64,000 nucleotides of DNA from NCBI RefSeq assembly GCF_014207535.1, contig NZ_JACHGK010000008.1:62001-126000 (forward strand). The letters are read 5' to 3'. Below, one piece after another: positions 7,424-16,074 of this stretch. A model generated the notes under the pieces. That model did no database searches and was not told the origin of the DNA. It saw only the letters and a program-made list of their open reading frames with translations. Made by a program: the position numbers and the translations under genes. Each line of letters opens with the position of its first letter. Position 1 is the stretch's first letter. This stretch comes from Bacillus benzoevorans. GTDB taxonomy: Bacteria > Bacillota > Bacilli > Bacillales > Cytobacillaceae.

Positions 7424-8710
7424 ATGTTTGTCGATCAAGCGAAAATTTATATTAAAGGCGGAGATGGCGGGAATGGTATGGTCGCTTTCCGCCGTGAAAA
7501 ATATGTCCCGAAAGGCGGACCTGCCGGCGGTGACGGCGGTAAAGGCGCCGATGTGATTTTTGAAGTGGAGGAAGGTCTGCGTACCTTAATGGACTTCCGC
7601 TATAACCGCCATTTTAAGGCACCGCGCGGAGAGCACGGCATGTCTAAAAATCAGCACGGAAAAAATGCGAAGGATATGATTGTTAAGGTACCGCCGGGAA
7701 CGGTAGTTACAGATGCCGAAACGCATGCTGTGATTGCAGATTTAACCGAGCACGGACAGCGCGCCGTTATTGCAAAAGGCGGAAGAGGCGGACGAGGAAA
7801 CTCACGATTTGCCACACCTGCAAACCCGGCTCCTGAGTTATCCGAGCATGGTGAACCGGGACAAGAGCGGGAAGTTATTCTCGAATTAAAACTGTTAGCT
7901 GATGTCGGGCTTGTTGGTTTTCCTAGTGTCGGTAAATCTACTTTGTTATCTGTTGTTTCATCAGCAAAACCAAAAATTGCCGAATATCACTTCACTACAC
8001 TTGTGCCAAATTTAGGTATGGTAGAAACGGAGGATGGACGCGACTTTGTTATGGCTGATTTGCCGGGTCTGATTGAAGGTGCCCATTCAGGTGTTGGATT
8101 AGGGCATCAATTTTTACGGCATATCGAACGTACAAGAGTGATTGTTCATGTGATTGATATGTCCGCTATCGAAGGCCGCGATCCATATGAAGATTATGTT
8201 ACGATTAATCGTGAATTAGAAGAATATAATTTACGGCTGACAGAAAGACCGCAGATTATTGTCGCAAATAAAATGGACATGCCGGACGCGGAGGAAAATC
8301 TTGCGGAATTTAAGAAAAGGCTTAAGGAAGATCACCCGATATTCCCAATTTCTGCTCTGACGAGGAAGGGGCTGCGAGAACTGTTATTTGCCGTTGCGGA
8401 TATGCTGGAAGACGCACCGGATTTCCCACTGCAGGCTGAAGAGGACGAAGAGGCACACCATGTACTTTATAAACATGAAAAAGAACAGAAAGAATTCGAA
8501 ATTACCAGGGGTCCTGACGCGAAATTTATATTATCAGGGGATGCTGTTGAAAAGCTGTTTAAGATGACAGACTTTTCGAGAGACGAGTCTGTACGCCGCT
8601 TTGCCCGCCAGCTGCGCGGAATGGGTGTTGATGAGGCGCTGCGCGAAAAAGGAGCCAAAGATGGAGATACGGTTAAGTTATTGGAATTCGAGTTTGAGTT
8701 TATTGAGTAG
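7424..8710 (+). CDS. obgE: GTPase Obg
   Basis: Obg is an essential large-subunit-associated GTPase linked to 50S assembly, the stress response and sporulation. The glycine-rich Obg fold covers residues 1-158. The G domain follows with GFPSVGKST (about 165-173), DLPGLIEGA and NKMD. An OCT domain occupies about 350-428. Length (428) is normal. It is encoded after spo0B with a strong AGGAGG site next to a hairpin. Confidence 0.98.
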   Translation: MFVDQAKIYIKGGDGGNGMVAFRREKYVPKGGPAGGDGGKGADVIFEVEEGLRTLMDFRYNRHFKAPRGEHGMSKNQHGKNAKDMIVKVPPGTVVTDAETHAVIADLTEHGQRAVIAKGGRGGRGNSRFATPANPAPELSEHGEPGQEREVILELKLLADVGLVGFPSVGKSTLLSVVSSAKPKIAEYHFTTLVPNLGMVETEDGRDFVMADLPGLIEGAHSGVGLGHQFLRHIERTRVIVHVIDMSAIEGRDPYEDYVTINRELEEYNLRLTERPQIIVANKMDMPDAEENLAEFKKRLKEDHPIFPISALTRKGLRELLFAVADMLEDAPDFPLQAEEDEEAHHVLYKHEKEQKEFEITRGPDAKFILSGDAVEKLFKMTDFSRDESVRRFARQLRGMGVDEALREKGAKDGDTVKLLEFEFEFIE

Positions 8711-8735
8711 CCTTCGAACATAATGGGGGAGAAGA

Positions 8736-9203
8736 ATGAAGCAGGATAAGAAGCATGATAAATCAAACAAAAAGTTTTTTTTAGTCAGAGAAGATGTCCT
8801 GACAGAAGCGATGAAGAAAACACTTGAAGCAAAGGAAATGATTGAGAGGGGAAAAGTGGAATCCGTCTGGGATGCCGTCCAGCGTGTCGATTTAAGCAGA
8901 AGTGCCTTTTATAAATACCGTGACACGGTCTTTCCTTTCCACACGATTGTCAAGGAACGTCTCGTTACATTGTTCTTTTATTTAGAGGATCGCTCTGGTA
9001 CCCTTTCGCAGCTTTTGCAAATGGTTGCTTCATCCGGCTGCAATGTGTTAACCATCCATCAGACGATCCCCCTCCAGGGAAGGGCGAATGTCACCTTATC
9101 CGTTAATACAGCAGGTATCGAGATGGATATAGAGGATTTACTCGAACAACTCAGAAGGCTGGAGTTTGTAGAAAAAATAGAGGTGCTCGGTTCAGGTGCG
9201 TGA
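8736..9203 (+). CDS. pheB: ACT domain protein PheB (UPF0735)
   Basis: This 155-residue protein has a C-terminal ACT domain from about residue 72 (RLVTLFFYLEDRSGTLSQLL) and a basic N-terminal helical part resembling a small DNA-binding region (SRSAFYKYRDTVF). PheB is encoded beside pheA in bacilli; its biochemical role is not firmly known, and amino-acid sensing is the usual inference. It follows obg closely, with GGGGGAG before the ATG. Confidence 0.93.
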   Translation: MKQDKKHDKSNKKFFLVREDVLTEAMKKTLEAKEMIERGKVESVWDAVQRVDLSRSAFYKYRDTVFPFHTIVKERLVTLFFYLEDRSGTLSQLLQMVASSGCNVLTIHQTIPLQGRANVTLSVNTAGIEMDIEDLLEQLRRLEFVEKIEVLGSGA

Positions 9204-9233
9204 TCACACGTGCCTTTACCAGCGCCTTTTTTT
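9195..9233 (+). terminator. Possible terminator after pheB
   Basis: GGTGCGTG can pair with CACGTGCC (two G-U pairs). Further downstream a GCGCC sits directly before seven T. Two alternative folds exist, so the call is tentative. Confidence 0.45.
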
Positions 9234-9340
9234 CTTAAGGATGTCTTAACAGATTAGAGGTACTTTTCAATATACATGGCGAAAAATAAATGATAAAGTA
9301 ATGGTTATACGAAAAATTAGACTATAGGGAGCAAATACGC

Positions 9341-10201
9341 GTGAAGACAGGTTATTTAGGACCAAGAGCTACATTTACTGATTTAGCAGTCCGTGCTTTA
9401 TTTCCAGAGGGAGAGGCCATTCCCTATACAACGATACCAGATTGTATTGATGCGGTGGTTGATGATGAAATTGAGGTTGCTGTTGTACCGCTGGAAAATG
9501 CGTTGGAAGGTACGGTAAACATCACACTGGATTATTTAATTCATGAGGTAGATCTTCCAATTAGGGGAGAAATCTCAGCACCCATACGCCAGCACTTTAT
9601 GGTACATCCGAATCAATTAGAAAATTGGCGCGGGCGTCTGACGGCTGTATACAGCCATTCACACGCTATCGCCCAATGCCATAAGTTTCTTCATCAGGAA
9701 CTAAAAGGAATCCCAAAACATACGATTACATCTACAGCTGCAGCAGCACAGTATGTTGCAGAAAATCCTGATCAGGCGATTGGGGCGATTGCCAATGAAC
9801 TAGCGGCTAAAGAATATGGACTGGTTATTGCCCAGCCTGATGTGCATGATTATAATTATAATCGCACCCGCTTTATCGTTTTATCAAAGAAGTTAGTGGC
9901 TCTGCCACTTGACAGTCCAATCTACAAAGGGCAAAAAACAACCTTGATGGTGACGCTGCCTGATGACCGCTCAGGGGCTCTGCATCAAGTATTATCTGCT
10001 TTTGCCTGGAGAAAATTGAATTTAAGTAAAATTGAATCCAGACCAACAAAGACAGGTCTTGGCAATTATTTCTTTTTAATCGATATCGATACAGCGATCG
10101 ACGAAGTATTAATTCCAGGAGCGATTGCGGAACTGGAAGCCCTTGACTGCCATGTGAATATATTAGGCAGTTACCCGTATTATCAAATACAGGCCAAATA
10201 A
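9341..10201 (+). CDS. pheA: Prephenate dehydratase
   Basis: PheA converts prephenate to phenylpyruvate in phenylalanine synthesis. It has two periplasmic-binding-like lobes (about 1-180) containing the YNRTRFIVLS signature near 177-186 and VPLENALEGTV near 50. A C-terminal ACT domain (about 200-280) carries the ESRPTK phenylalanine-binding motif, so end-product inhibition is expected. The start is GTG with AGGGAG upstream. Length (286) is standard for the monofunctional form. It converges with niaR through a shared terminator. Confidence 0.97.
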   Translation: MKTGYLGPRATFTDLAVRALFPEGEAIPYTTIPDCIDAVVDDEIEVAVVPLENALEGTVNITLDYLIHEVDLPIRGEISAPIRQHFMVHPNQLENWRGRLTAVYSHSHAIAQCHKFLHQELKGIPKHTITSTAAAAQYVAENPDQAIGAIANELAAKEYGLVIAQPDVHDYNYNRTRFIVLSKKLVALPLDSPIYKGQKTTLMVTLPDDRSGALHQVLSAFAWRKLNLSKIESRPTKTGLGNYFFLIDIDTAIDEVLIPGAIAELEALDCHVNILGSYPYYQIQAK

Positions 10202-10255
10202 AAGATGGAAGTCTCGTAAGGTTTAGCTGCCTTATGAAACTTCCATCTTTTTAAT
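10202..10255. terminator. Bidirectional terminator between pheA and niaR
   Basis: AAGATGGAAGT pairs with ACTTCCATCTT around an inner GTAAGG/CCTTAT stem, with T-rich ends on both strands. It serves the converging pheA and niaR transcripts. Confidence 0.85.
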
Positions 10256-10793
10256 TTCCGGCAACAAGAAAGTTTGCTTTTCTTAAAGCTTCCTCCGCTT
10301 CCTGAAGAGCCTTTTCTGATGCTGCACTTATCGTGTGCAAGTGAATACCATTGGTTAATTCTAATAAATAGGCTGCTTTTGTCTTTTTGATTCTTTCAAT
10401 AAATTGCTTTACTTCGCTTCTGTTTGAAACCTGTACCGATGCGGTTAAGTCGCCGTATACAGGGTGGACAATTTTGACATCTTTGACGGTTACACCGTAA
10501 TCAACCAATAAATTGAGTTCCTCTTCCGTCCGATTAGACGGGTGCGAGCAAGCGATGATTTTCTCAAAAACAGGCTCAGGAGAGTCATTTTTCATATATA
10601 AATAGCCTTGGCTAGTGGCGATAATCGGCTCTTTTCTTGCTTTTAACAGGGTCATATCACCGACTACCACCTGCCTTGAGACATTGGCTTCTGCCGCCAG
10701 TTCACTCCCTGTTAAAGGTGTTGGGCTATTCTTTAATAATTTAAGCAGCAATGCACGTCTTTCTTCCCCAAGTACTTTCTTTCTTCCATCCAC
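10251..10793 (-). CDS. niaR: NAD biosynthesis transcriptional repressor NiaR (YrxA)
   Basis: NiaR represses NAD synthesis genes when nicotinate is plentiful. Residues about 10-65 form a winged helix (LTGSELAAEANVSRQVVVGDMTLL). Residues about 80-178 form the 3H ligand domain, with histidines in CSHPSN, VHPVYGD and GIHLHT. The 180-residue length is typical. It is the second gene after nadS, divergent from nadBCA, so it likely regulates its own operon and the nad operon through the shared intergenic region. Confidence 0.94.
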   Translation of the reverse strand: MDGRKKVLGEERRALLLKLLKNSPTPLTGSELAAEANVSRQVVVGDMTLLKARKEPIIATSQGYLYMKNDSPEPVFEKIIACSHPSNRTEEELNLLVDYGVTVKDVKIVHPVYGDLTASVQVSNRSEVKQFIERIKKTKAAYLLELTNGIHLHTISAASEKALQEAEEALRKANFLVAGN

Positions 10794-10804
10794 TCTGCTT
10801 CCCC

Positions 10805-11944
10805 CTATAGCATACTTTCCTTGGCAATTTGAACGAGTATTCCTGCCAGCTCGGCAGCATCCTGTTCACTTGTATCCCGTCCGAAGGAAATTCGTATCAT
10901 TTCCTTGGCTGGTTTGTCCGGAACATTCATTGCCGTCATTGTTTTGGCTGGTGCTTTAAGACCGGTGCTGCAGGCGCTTCCTGTTGAAATCGCGTATCCG
11001 CGCCGGTTGCATTCAAGCATCGCCCACTGACCTTCTACCCCGTGTATTCTCATCGCAAGTGTATGCGGTAATTGCTGCTCCCCTTTAGCGCTATAAATGG
11101 TGACTCGATCCTTTATTTCAGCTAAAGCAGTAATGAACAGCTGTCGTAAATGTGCCGTATGCGCATAGATTTCTTCTTGCCGGGCTGTCATTTGCTGAGC
11201 TGCAATCGTCATCGCAGCAATGGCCGGGACATTTAGTGTGCCGGGGCGAAATCCGTTTTCATGGGTAGTGCCCGGATAATGCGGCATCCATGCCAGTTTT
11301 GGATTGACATAGCCCACCCCGATTCCTTTTGGTCCGTAAAATTTATGAGCCGACATGGAGAAGCTGTCCACTTTGTTGGCAAATGAGTGTAAATCAATTT
11401 TTCCAAATGTATGAACAGAATCCGAGTGGAACAAGATGTCTTTTTCCCGGCACCATTCTCCGATTTCTGCAATCGGCTGCAGTGTGCCGATTTCCGAATT
11501 GCCGTGTTGAATCGCAATTAATGCGGTATTTTCCTTTGTTGCTTCTTTCAGCATGGCGATATCAATCTGACCTTCCTCATTGAACGGAAGGAGAGTCACT
11601 TCATATCCTCTTTCCTCTAATATTTCCAAGGTGCTGCGAATAGAAGTATGCTCGGCAAGACTCGAAATAATATGGTGCTTATTCTTCGCCTTCTGCGACG
11701 ACAGCAGTGCCTGAATGCCGAGATAATTACTTTCCGAACCCCCGCTTGTAAAATAGATACCGGAAGAATCTACCCCCAGCATTTTTGCCAATTCCCTGCG
11801 GCAATTCTCGAGAATGTCCTTAGCGATACTGCCAGCATCATGCAGACTTCCTGTATTGCCATAGTATTCTGTTGCGGTTTTCACATAAATTTGCGCTGCT
11901 TCCAGATCCATTGGGGTCGTAGCAGCATAATCAAAATATTTCAA
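10805..11944 (-). CDS. nifS: Cysteine desulfurase of the NAD cluster (NadS/NifS type)
   Basis: This PLP enzyme supplies sulfur for the Fe-S cluster of NadA. The PLP lysine is in SAHKFYGPKG and the catalytic cysteine in ISTGSACSTG. The protein is about 379 residues. TTG 11944 is preferred because AGGTGG lies five bases upstream and the product then begins MKYFDYAATTP like its homologues. A GTG at 11953 lies inside that site. Its divergence from nadBCA and its coupling to niaR identify it as the NadA-dedicated paralogue; a second desulfurase gene sits at 45.8 kb. Confidence 0.93.
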   Translation of the reverse strand: MKYFDYAATTPMDLEAAQIYVKTATEYYGNTGSLHDAGSIAKDILENCRRELAKMLGVDSSGIYFTSGGSESNYLGIQALLSSQKAKNKHHIISSLAEHTSIRSTLEILEERGYEVTLLPFNEEGQIDIAMLKEATKENTALIAIQHGNSEIGTLQPIAEIGEWCREKDILFHSDSVHTFGKIDLHSFANKVDSFSMSAHKFYGPKGIGVGYVNPKLAWMPHYPGTTHENGFRPGTLNVPAIAAMTIAAQQMTARQEEIYAHTAHLRQLFITALAEIKDRVTIYSAKGEQQLPHTLAMRIHGVEGQWAMLECNRRGYAISTGSACSTGLKAPAKTMTAMNVPDKPAKEMIRISFGRDTSEQDAAELAGILVQIAKESML

Positions 11945-12316
11945 TCGTTCCACCTGCTTTTATTTACTATTGTTGCAAAATATTGATAGGGTCATACTGT
12001 TTATACTCCGGGATGTCTGAAGCATCCAGATAATAGACCTAGCAAGTTTATGGCAAAGGATAATGGGGAAATTTAAAAAATAGAAATAATTGTGTTGAAA
12101 AAAACTTATTGATAGGTTTAAAGTATTAATAATAGACTCAATTTTGTAACATTTACAATTTACACTTATTAGCTTATTACTTCCAATTAGTGTCAATCAT
12201 TATCTTAAATTATAGTGAATCCATTGGAAATAATAAAAAATGCTTGTCAATAGTTTAAATCTATGTAAATATATGTGTCAAGACACCTGTTAACTTGGGA
12301 AGGTAGATGAAGGTAA
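11945..12316. other. Divergent intergenic region between nifS and nadB
   Basis: About 370 bp of AT-rich sequence has no credible gene. It must hold both divergent promoters and the NiaR control site described separately. A small GGATG/CATCC hairpin lies near 12012-12027 on the nifS side. Several TGTCAA words (near 12191, 12246 and 12277) recur toward nadB. Nothing else is recognisable. Confidence 0.6.
12244..12290 (+). promoter_or_regulatory. Candidate nadB promoter and NiaR operator
   Basis: TTGTCA (12244-12249) and TAAATA (12266-12271, 16 bp apart) give a weak sigma-A promoter. The palindrome GTGTC-AA-GACAC at 12275-12286 covers the expected transcript start. It resembles TGTCTTGACA-like sites reported for YrxA/NiaR in B. 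subtilis. Assignment is inferred from position between niaR-controlled genes. Confidence 0.5.
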
Positions 12317-13906
12317 ATGCGAGGGAATGTCATCATTATCGGCAGCGGGATAGCTGCTTTACAATTGGCGAAGAAGTTAAGTCGTAACTTACATGTGATT
12401 GTATTCACAAAGTCAACTCTAACAGTAAGCAATTCCTATCTTGCTCAAGGCGGAATTGCTGTGGCGCTTTCGGATAGTGATAATGCTGAGAAACACTACC
12501 ATGATACGATGGAAGCGGGACGCTACCATAATAATAGTGCAACGGTTGCCATGATGACGAAAGAAGCACCTGAACTGATTAAAGAGCTGATCAACGAGGG
12601 CTGCCCATTTGATCGCAATGAAAATGGGGAAATAAAGCTGGGGCTTGAGGGGGCTCATAGTGAAAAACGGATCATTCACGGCGGCGGAGATGCAACGGGA
12701 AAGACCGTGATTGACTTTTTACAAACGCAAATCAATCATGTGACAGTGATGGAAAATATGACTGTATATGAATTAATCATTTCAGAAAATAGATGTGTTG
12801 GGGTTAAAGTAAAAGGTCTGGACGGTCATACAATCCAGGCCTATGCCGAACATATTGTAATCGCTACTGGGGGACTTGGACAGATTTACAGTTTTACCTC
12901 CAGTGCTGAAACGGTAACCGGAGACGGGCTTGCTCTTGCGTACCGTGCGGGCGCTGAACTTTCAGATATGGAATTCGTTCAGTTTCACCCTACCCTTATT
13001 TCGGCAAATGGGAAAGGTGTCGGTCTTGCTTCCGAAGCAGTGAGAGGGGAAGGGGCAAAGTTAGTCACCGAAGAGGGAACTTACCTTATGGAAGGTTTTC
13101 ATCCATACAAAGATCTATCGCCACGGCATGTCGTTTCGCAAGAAATCTATAAAGCGTTAAAAGAAGGGCATACAGTCTATCTCGATATTTCAACGATAGA
13201 TAACTTTGTGAAGAAATTCCCAACAGTAGCTTCCATTTGTATAGAGCATGGAATTGATTTAGCTAGCGGCAGAATCCCTGTTGTCCCGGGCTGTCATTTT
13301 CTCATGGGCGGTATCCGTACTGATTTAAATGCACAAACTACGATTCCGGGATTATATGCTATCGGTGAAGCAGCATGTACGGGTGTACATGGTGCAAATC
13401 GATTAGCGAGCAATTCCCTGCTTGAAGGACTTTATTTCGGCAACAGGCTGGCTGATTTTATTAACGAAAATTCTGCCCAAATGAAAAAGCCGGAAAGATG
13501 GTTAAGCGAGGTAAAAGCAGCACCGCCAAAACGTGCGCTGCCCGATATCGAACTGTTAAAATCGACGATGATGGAGCGGACAGGAATTGCCCGTACGAAG
13601 GAAAATCTGGAAAAGCAATTAGACTTTCTGAAAAGCTTTGCCGCCCCGCAATGGGTAAAAGCAGACCTTGAAGATTTATCGATAGAAGAATTAAATGAAG
13701 TATTTATGTTAATTTGTTCTTGGCTTGTCACAAAGGCAGCCTTAAAAAGGACGGAAAGCCGTGGGGGGCATCTTCGATTGGATTATCCAAATGAGGATGC
13801 AGGCTGGGAGAAAAGACAAATTATTCAACAATTAAAGGGTGATCGTATTGAACAAAGTGAAATTACGCCTGCTGCTGGAACAATTCTTTCTGGAAGATAT
13901 CGGTGA
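12317..13906 (+). CDS. nadB: L-aspartate oxidase
   Basis: NadB is an FAD enzyme that oxidises L-aspartate to iminoaspartate, the first step to quinolinate. It has the FAD-binding GSGIAALQLA at the N terminus, SNSYLAQGGIAVA near 40, an EFVQFHPT active-site stretch, and HGANRLASNSLLEGL near 355. Length (529) is normal. The reading frame overlaps nadC by about 60 bp, so the two are translationally coupled. It is probably repressed by NiaR. Confidence 0.97.
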   Translation: MRGNVIIIGSGIAALQLAKKLSRNLHVIVFTKSTLTVSNSYLAQGGIAVALSDSDNAEKHYHDTMEAGRYHNNSATVAMMTKEAPELIKELINEGCPFDRNENGEIKLGLEGAHSEKRIIHGGGDATGKTVIDFLQTQINHVTVMENMTVYELIISENRCVGVKVKGLDGHTIQAYAEHIVIATGGLGQIYSFTSSAETVTGDGLALAYRAGAELSDMEFVQFHPTLISANGKGVGLASEAVRGEGAKLVTEEGTYLMEGFHPYKDLSPRHVVSQEIYKALKEGHTVYLDISTIDNFVKKFPTVASICIEHGIDLASGRIPVVPGCHFLMGGIRTDLNAQTTIPGLYAIGEAACTGVHGANRLASNSLLEGLYFGNRLADFINENSAQMKKPERWLSEVKAAPPKRALPDIELLKSTMMERTGIARTKENLEKQLDFLKSFAAPQWVKADLEDLSIEELNEVFMLICSWLVTKAALKRTESRGGHLRLDYPNEDAGWEKRQIIQQLKGDRIEQSEITPAAGTILSGRYR

Positions 13907-14684
13907 ACGGGATGTATCCAGTGAATTAATTTTTGGCAAGGAACAAAAAGGTGAGATTGTTTTTATCGCAAAAGAGAATGGAGTGTTTTGCGGTGAAGAA
14001 GTCATTCATACTGGTTTTGCCATTCTAGATTCGAATGCAGTTGTCGACATGAAAGTTCATGACGGAGATAGCATTGAGATCGGTCAAGTCTTTGCCATGG
14101 TAAAAGGGAATGTATCCAGTTTATTGTCCGGTGAACGGGTTGTGCTTAACCTTGTGCAGCGGATGAGCGGAATTGCTACCATGACAAAAAAAGCAGTTGA
14201 AACGTTGAACAGCTCGTATACCAAAATTGTAGATACACGAAAAACCACTCCGGGTCTGCGGATGCTGGAAAAATACGCGGTTACGGTTGGGGGCGGGTTT
14301 AATCATCGTTTCGGGCTCTACGATGCGGTGATGATTAAAGATAACCATATATCCTTCGCCGGATCCATTACGAACGCGGTGGAAAAGGCCCGTTCCCAAC
14401 TCGGACATATGGTGAAAATTGAAGTGGAAGTGGAGACAGAGGAGCAAGTACGTGAAGCCGTGGCCGCAAAGGCTGATGTGATTATGTTTGACAATCGCAC
14501 ACCTGATGAAATTAAGGCTTGGATCGGACTTGTGCCGCAGGAAATTGTCACAGAAGCATCCGGTGGAATTAATTTGTCAAATTTAGCGGGTTACAGCGAT
14601 ACTAGGGTAAATGTGATTTCGCTTGGATTTTTAACACATACTGTAAAAGCACTCGATATCAGTGTAAAAGTAAAAGTTGGGTAG
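13848..14684 (+). CDS. nadC: Nicotinate-nucleotide pyrophosphorylase (quinolinate phosphoribosyltransferase)
   Basis: NadC converts quinolinate and PRPP to nicotinate mononucleotide. Motifs include DTRKTTPGLR and GGGFNHRFGLYDAVMIKDNH. TTG 13848 gives a product starting MNKVKLRLLLEQFFLEDIG, which aligns with family N termini, and it has GGGTGA at good spacing. GTG 13839 is the alternative. The gene begins inside nadB and is followed about 50 bp later by nadA. The protein is 278 residues. Confidence 0.96.
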   Translation: MNKVKLRLLLEQFFLEDIGERDVSSELIFGKEQKGEIVFIAKENGVFCGEEVIHTGFAILDSNAVVDMKVHDGDSIEIGQVFAMVKGNVSSLLSGERVVLNLVQRMSGIATMTKKAVETLNSSYTKIVDTRKTTPGLRMLEKYAVTVGGGFNHRFGLYDAVMIKDNHISFAGSITNAVEKARSQLGHMVKIEVEVETEEQVREAVAAKADVIMFDNRTPDEIKAWIGLVPQEIVTEASGGINLSNLAGYSDTRVNVISLGFLTHTVKALDISVKVKVG

Positions 14685-14733
14685 AAACTAAAGGAAAGCT
14701 AAGCCAAAGATAAAATGTAAGGGTGAGGGGTAT

Positions 14734-15834
14734 ATGTCCATTTTTCAGACTGTAAATAAAACATTAATACCTGAAAAATATAATCAAATGTCAAATGAAG
14801 AATTAGAAAATAAAGTAAGAGAAGCTAAGGAAAGATTAGGGAGCAAATTATTTATTCCAGGACATCATTACCAAAGAGATGAGGTCATTCAATTTGCTGA
14901 TGCAACAGGCGATTCCTTAGTATTGGCTCAGCTTTCGGCAAAGAATCGTGATGCGGAATATATTGTTTTCTGCGGTGTTCACTTTATGGCAGAAACAGCT
15001 GATATTCTCACAACGGATGAGCAAAAAGTGATTCTGCCGGATATGCGTGCCGGCTGTTCCATGGCAGATATGGCTGATATTCATCAGACCGAAAGAGCCT
15101 GGAAGGAATTGACGGAAACCTTTGGGGATACGATTCTGCCATTAACCTATATCAATTCAACTGCAGCAATTAAAGCATTTGTCGGAGAACACGGCGGTGC
15201 AACAGTGACTTCTTCTAATGCTGAGAAAATGGTATCATGGGCTTTTGAGCAAAAGGAAAGATTATTATTTCTTCCAGACCAGCATTTAGGCCGAAATACT
15301 GCTTTCAATCTTGGTATTCCATTGGATGCAATGGCTGTATGGGATCCGATTCAGCATAAACTTATATTCGATGGGCCTGTAGAAAAAGTAAAGGTTATTT
15401 TATGGAAAGGTCATTGCGGCGTTCATGAAAACTTTACCGTAGAAAATGTTCGTAGTGTAAGGGAAAAATATCCTAAGATGAAGATTATTGTTCATCCGGA
15501 ATGCAGCCGTGAAGTAGTGGCGTTGAGCGACATGGCTGGTTCAACGAACTACATCATCAAGAAGATTGAGGAATCTGATCCCCAAACCTCTTGGGCCATT
15601 GGTACGGAGCAAAACTTAGTAAACCGGATTATTAAGAGATATCCTGATCGTCAGATCATTTCATTAAATCCATATATGTGTTCATGCATGACAATGAACC
15701 GTATTGATCTTCCGCACCTTGCTTGGTGTCTGGATTCCATTGAACAAGGAGAAATCCATAATATTATTGAAGTAGATAAAGGTGTTGCTGAAAAAGCTAA
15801 ACTAGCTTTAGACAGAATGCTGCAAACCAAATAA
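14734..15834 (+). CDS. nadA: Quinolinate synthase NadA
   Basis: NadA condenses iminoaspartate with dihydroxyacetone phosphate to quinolinate, using an oxygen-sensitive [4Fe-4S] cluster. Three conserved cysteine contexts are visible: AGCSMADMA (about 110), HPECSREVV (about 230) and MCSCM (about 318-320). PGHHYQRDE lies near residue 42. Length (366) fits the Bacillus-type enzyme. It is the last gene of nadBCA, ends at a terminator, and is served by the divergent desulfurase. Confidence 0.97.
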   Translation: MSIFQTVNKTLIPEKYNQMSNEELENKVREAKERLGSKLFIPGHHYQRDEVIQFADATGDSLVLAQLSAKNRDAEYIVFCGVHFMAETADILTTDEQKVILPDMRAGCSMADMADIHQTERAWKELTETFGDTILPLTYINSTAAIKAFVGEHGGATVTSSNAEKMVSWAFEQKERLLFLPDQHLGRNTAFNLGIPLDAMAVWDPIQHKLIFDGPVEKVKVILWKGHCGVHENFTVENVRSVREKYPKMKIIVHPECSREVVALSDMAGSTNYIIKKIEESDPQTSWAIGTEQNLVNRIIKRYPDRQIISLNPYMCSCMTMNRIDLPHLAWCLDSIEQGEIHNIIEVDKGVAEKAKLALDRMLQTK

Positions 15835-15842
15835 TTGCAGCA

Positions 15843-15884
15843 AAAGGCAGATGATTGAAGAGATTTAATCGTCTGCCTTTTTTG
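15843..15884 (+). terminator. Intrinsic terminator after nadA
   Basis: AAAGGCAGATGAT pairs with ATCGTCTGCCTTT (one G-U) and is followed by TTT. Confidence 0.88.
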
Positions 15885-15971
15885 TTAAACGGTCTGCCTG
15901 CCATGGACTCTTAACCCGCTGAATGTTCATGGTGAATTCCATTGTAAAATTCGGATTGCATGGAGCCTTAA

Positions 15972-16000
15972 ACATATTTAAGCAAAATAAAGCATAAGTT
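15972..16000 (+). promoter_or_regulatory. Candidate sigma-E promoter of safA
   Basis: ACATATT at 15972-15978 and CATAAGTT at 15993-16000 are spaced by 14 bp. The arrangement is the same as at the spoIVF promoter in this window. safA is sigma-E dependent in B. subtilis. The -35 misses the consensus first base. Confidence 0.55.
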
Positions 16001-16074
16001 TTTATGAAGTCTGTTAGCAATTTGCCCATTTCAACATAGAATGTATGGACTTACGCATAGGAGGGGAAATCAGA

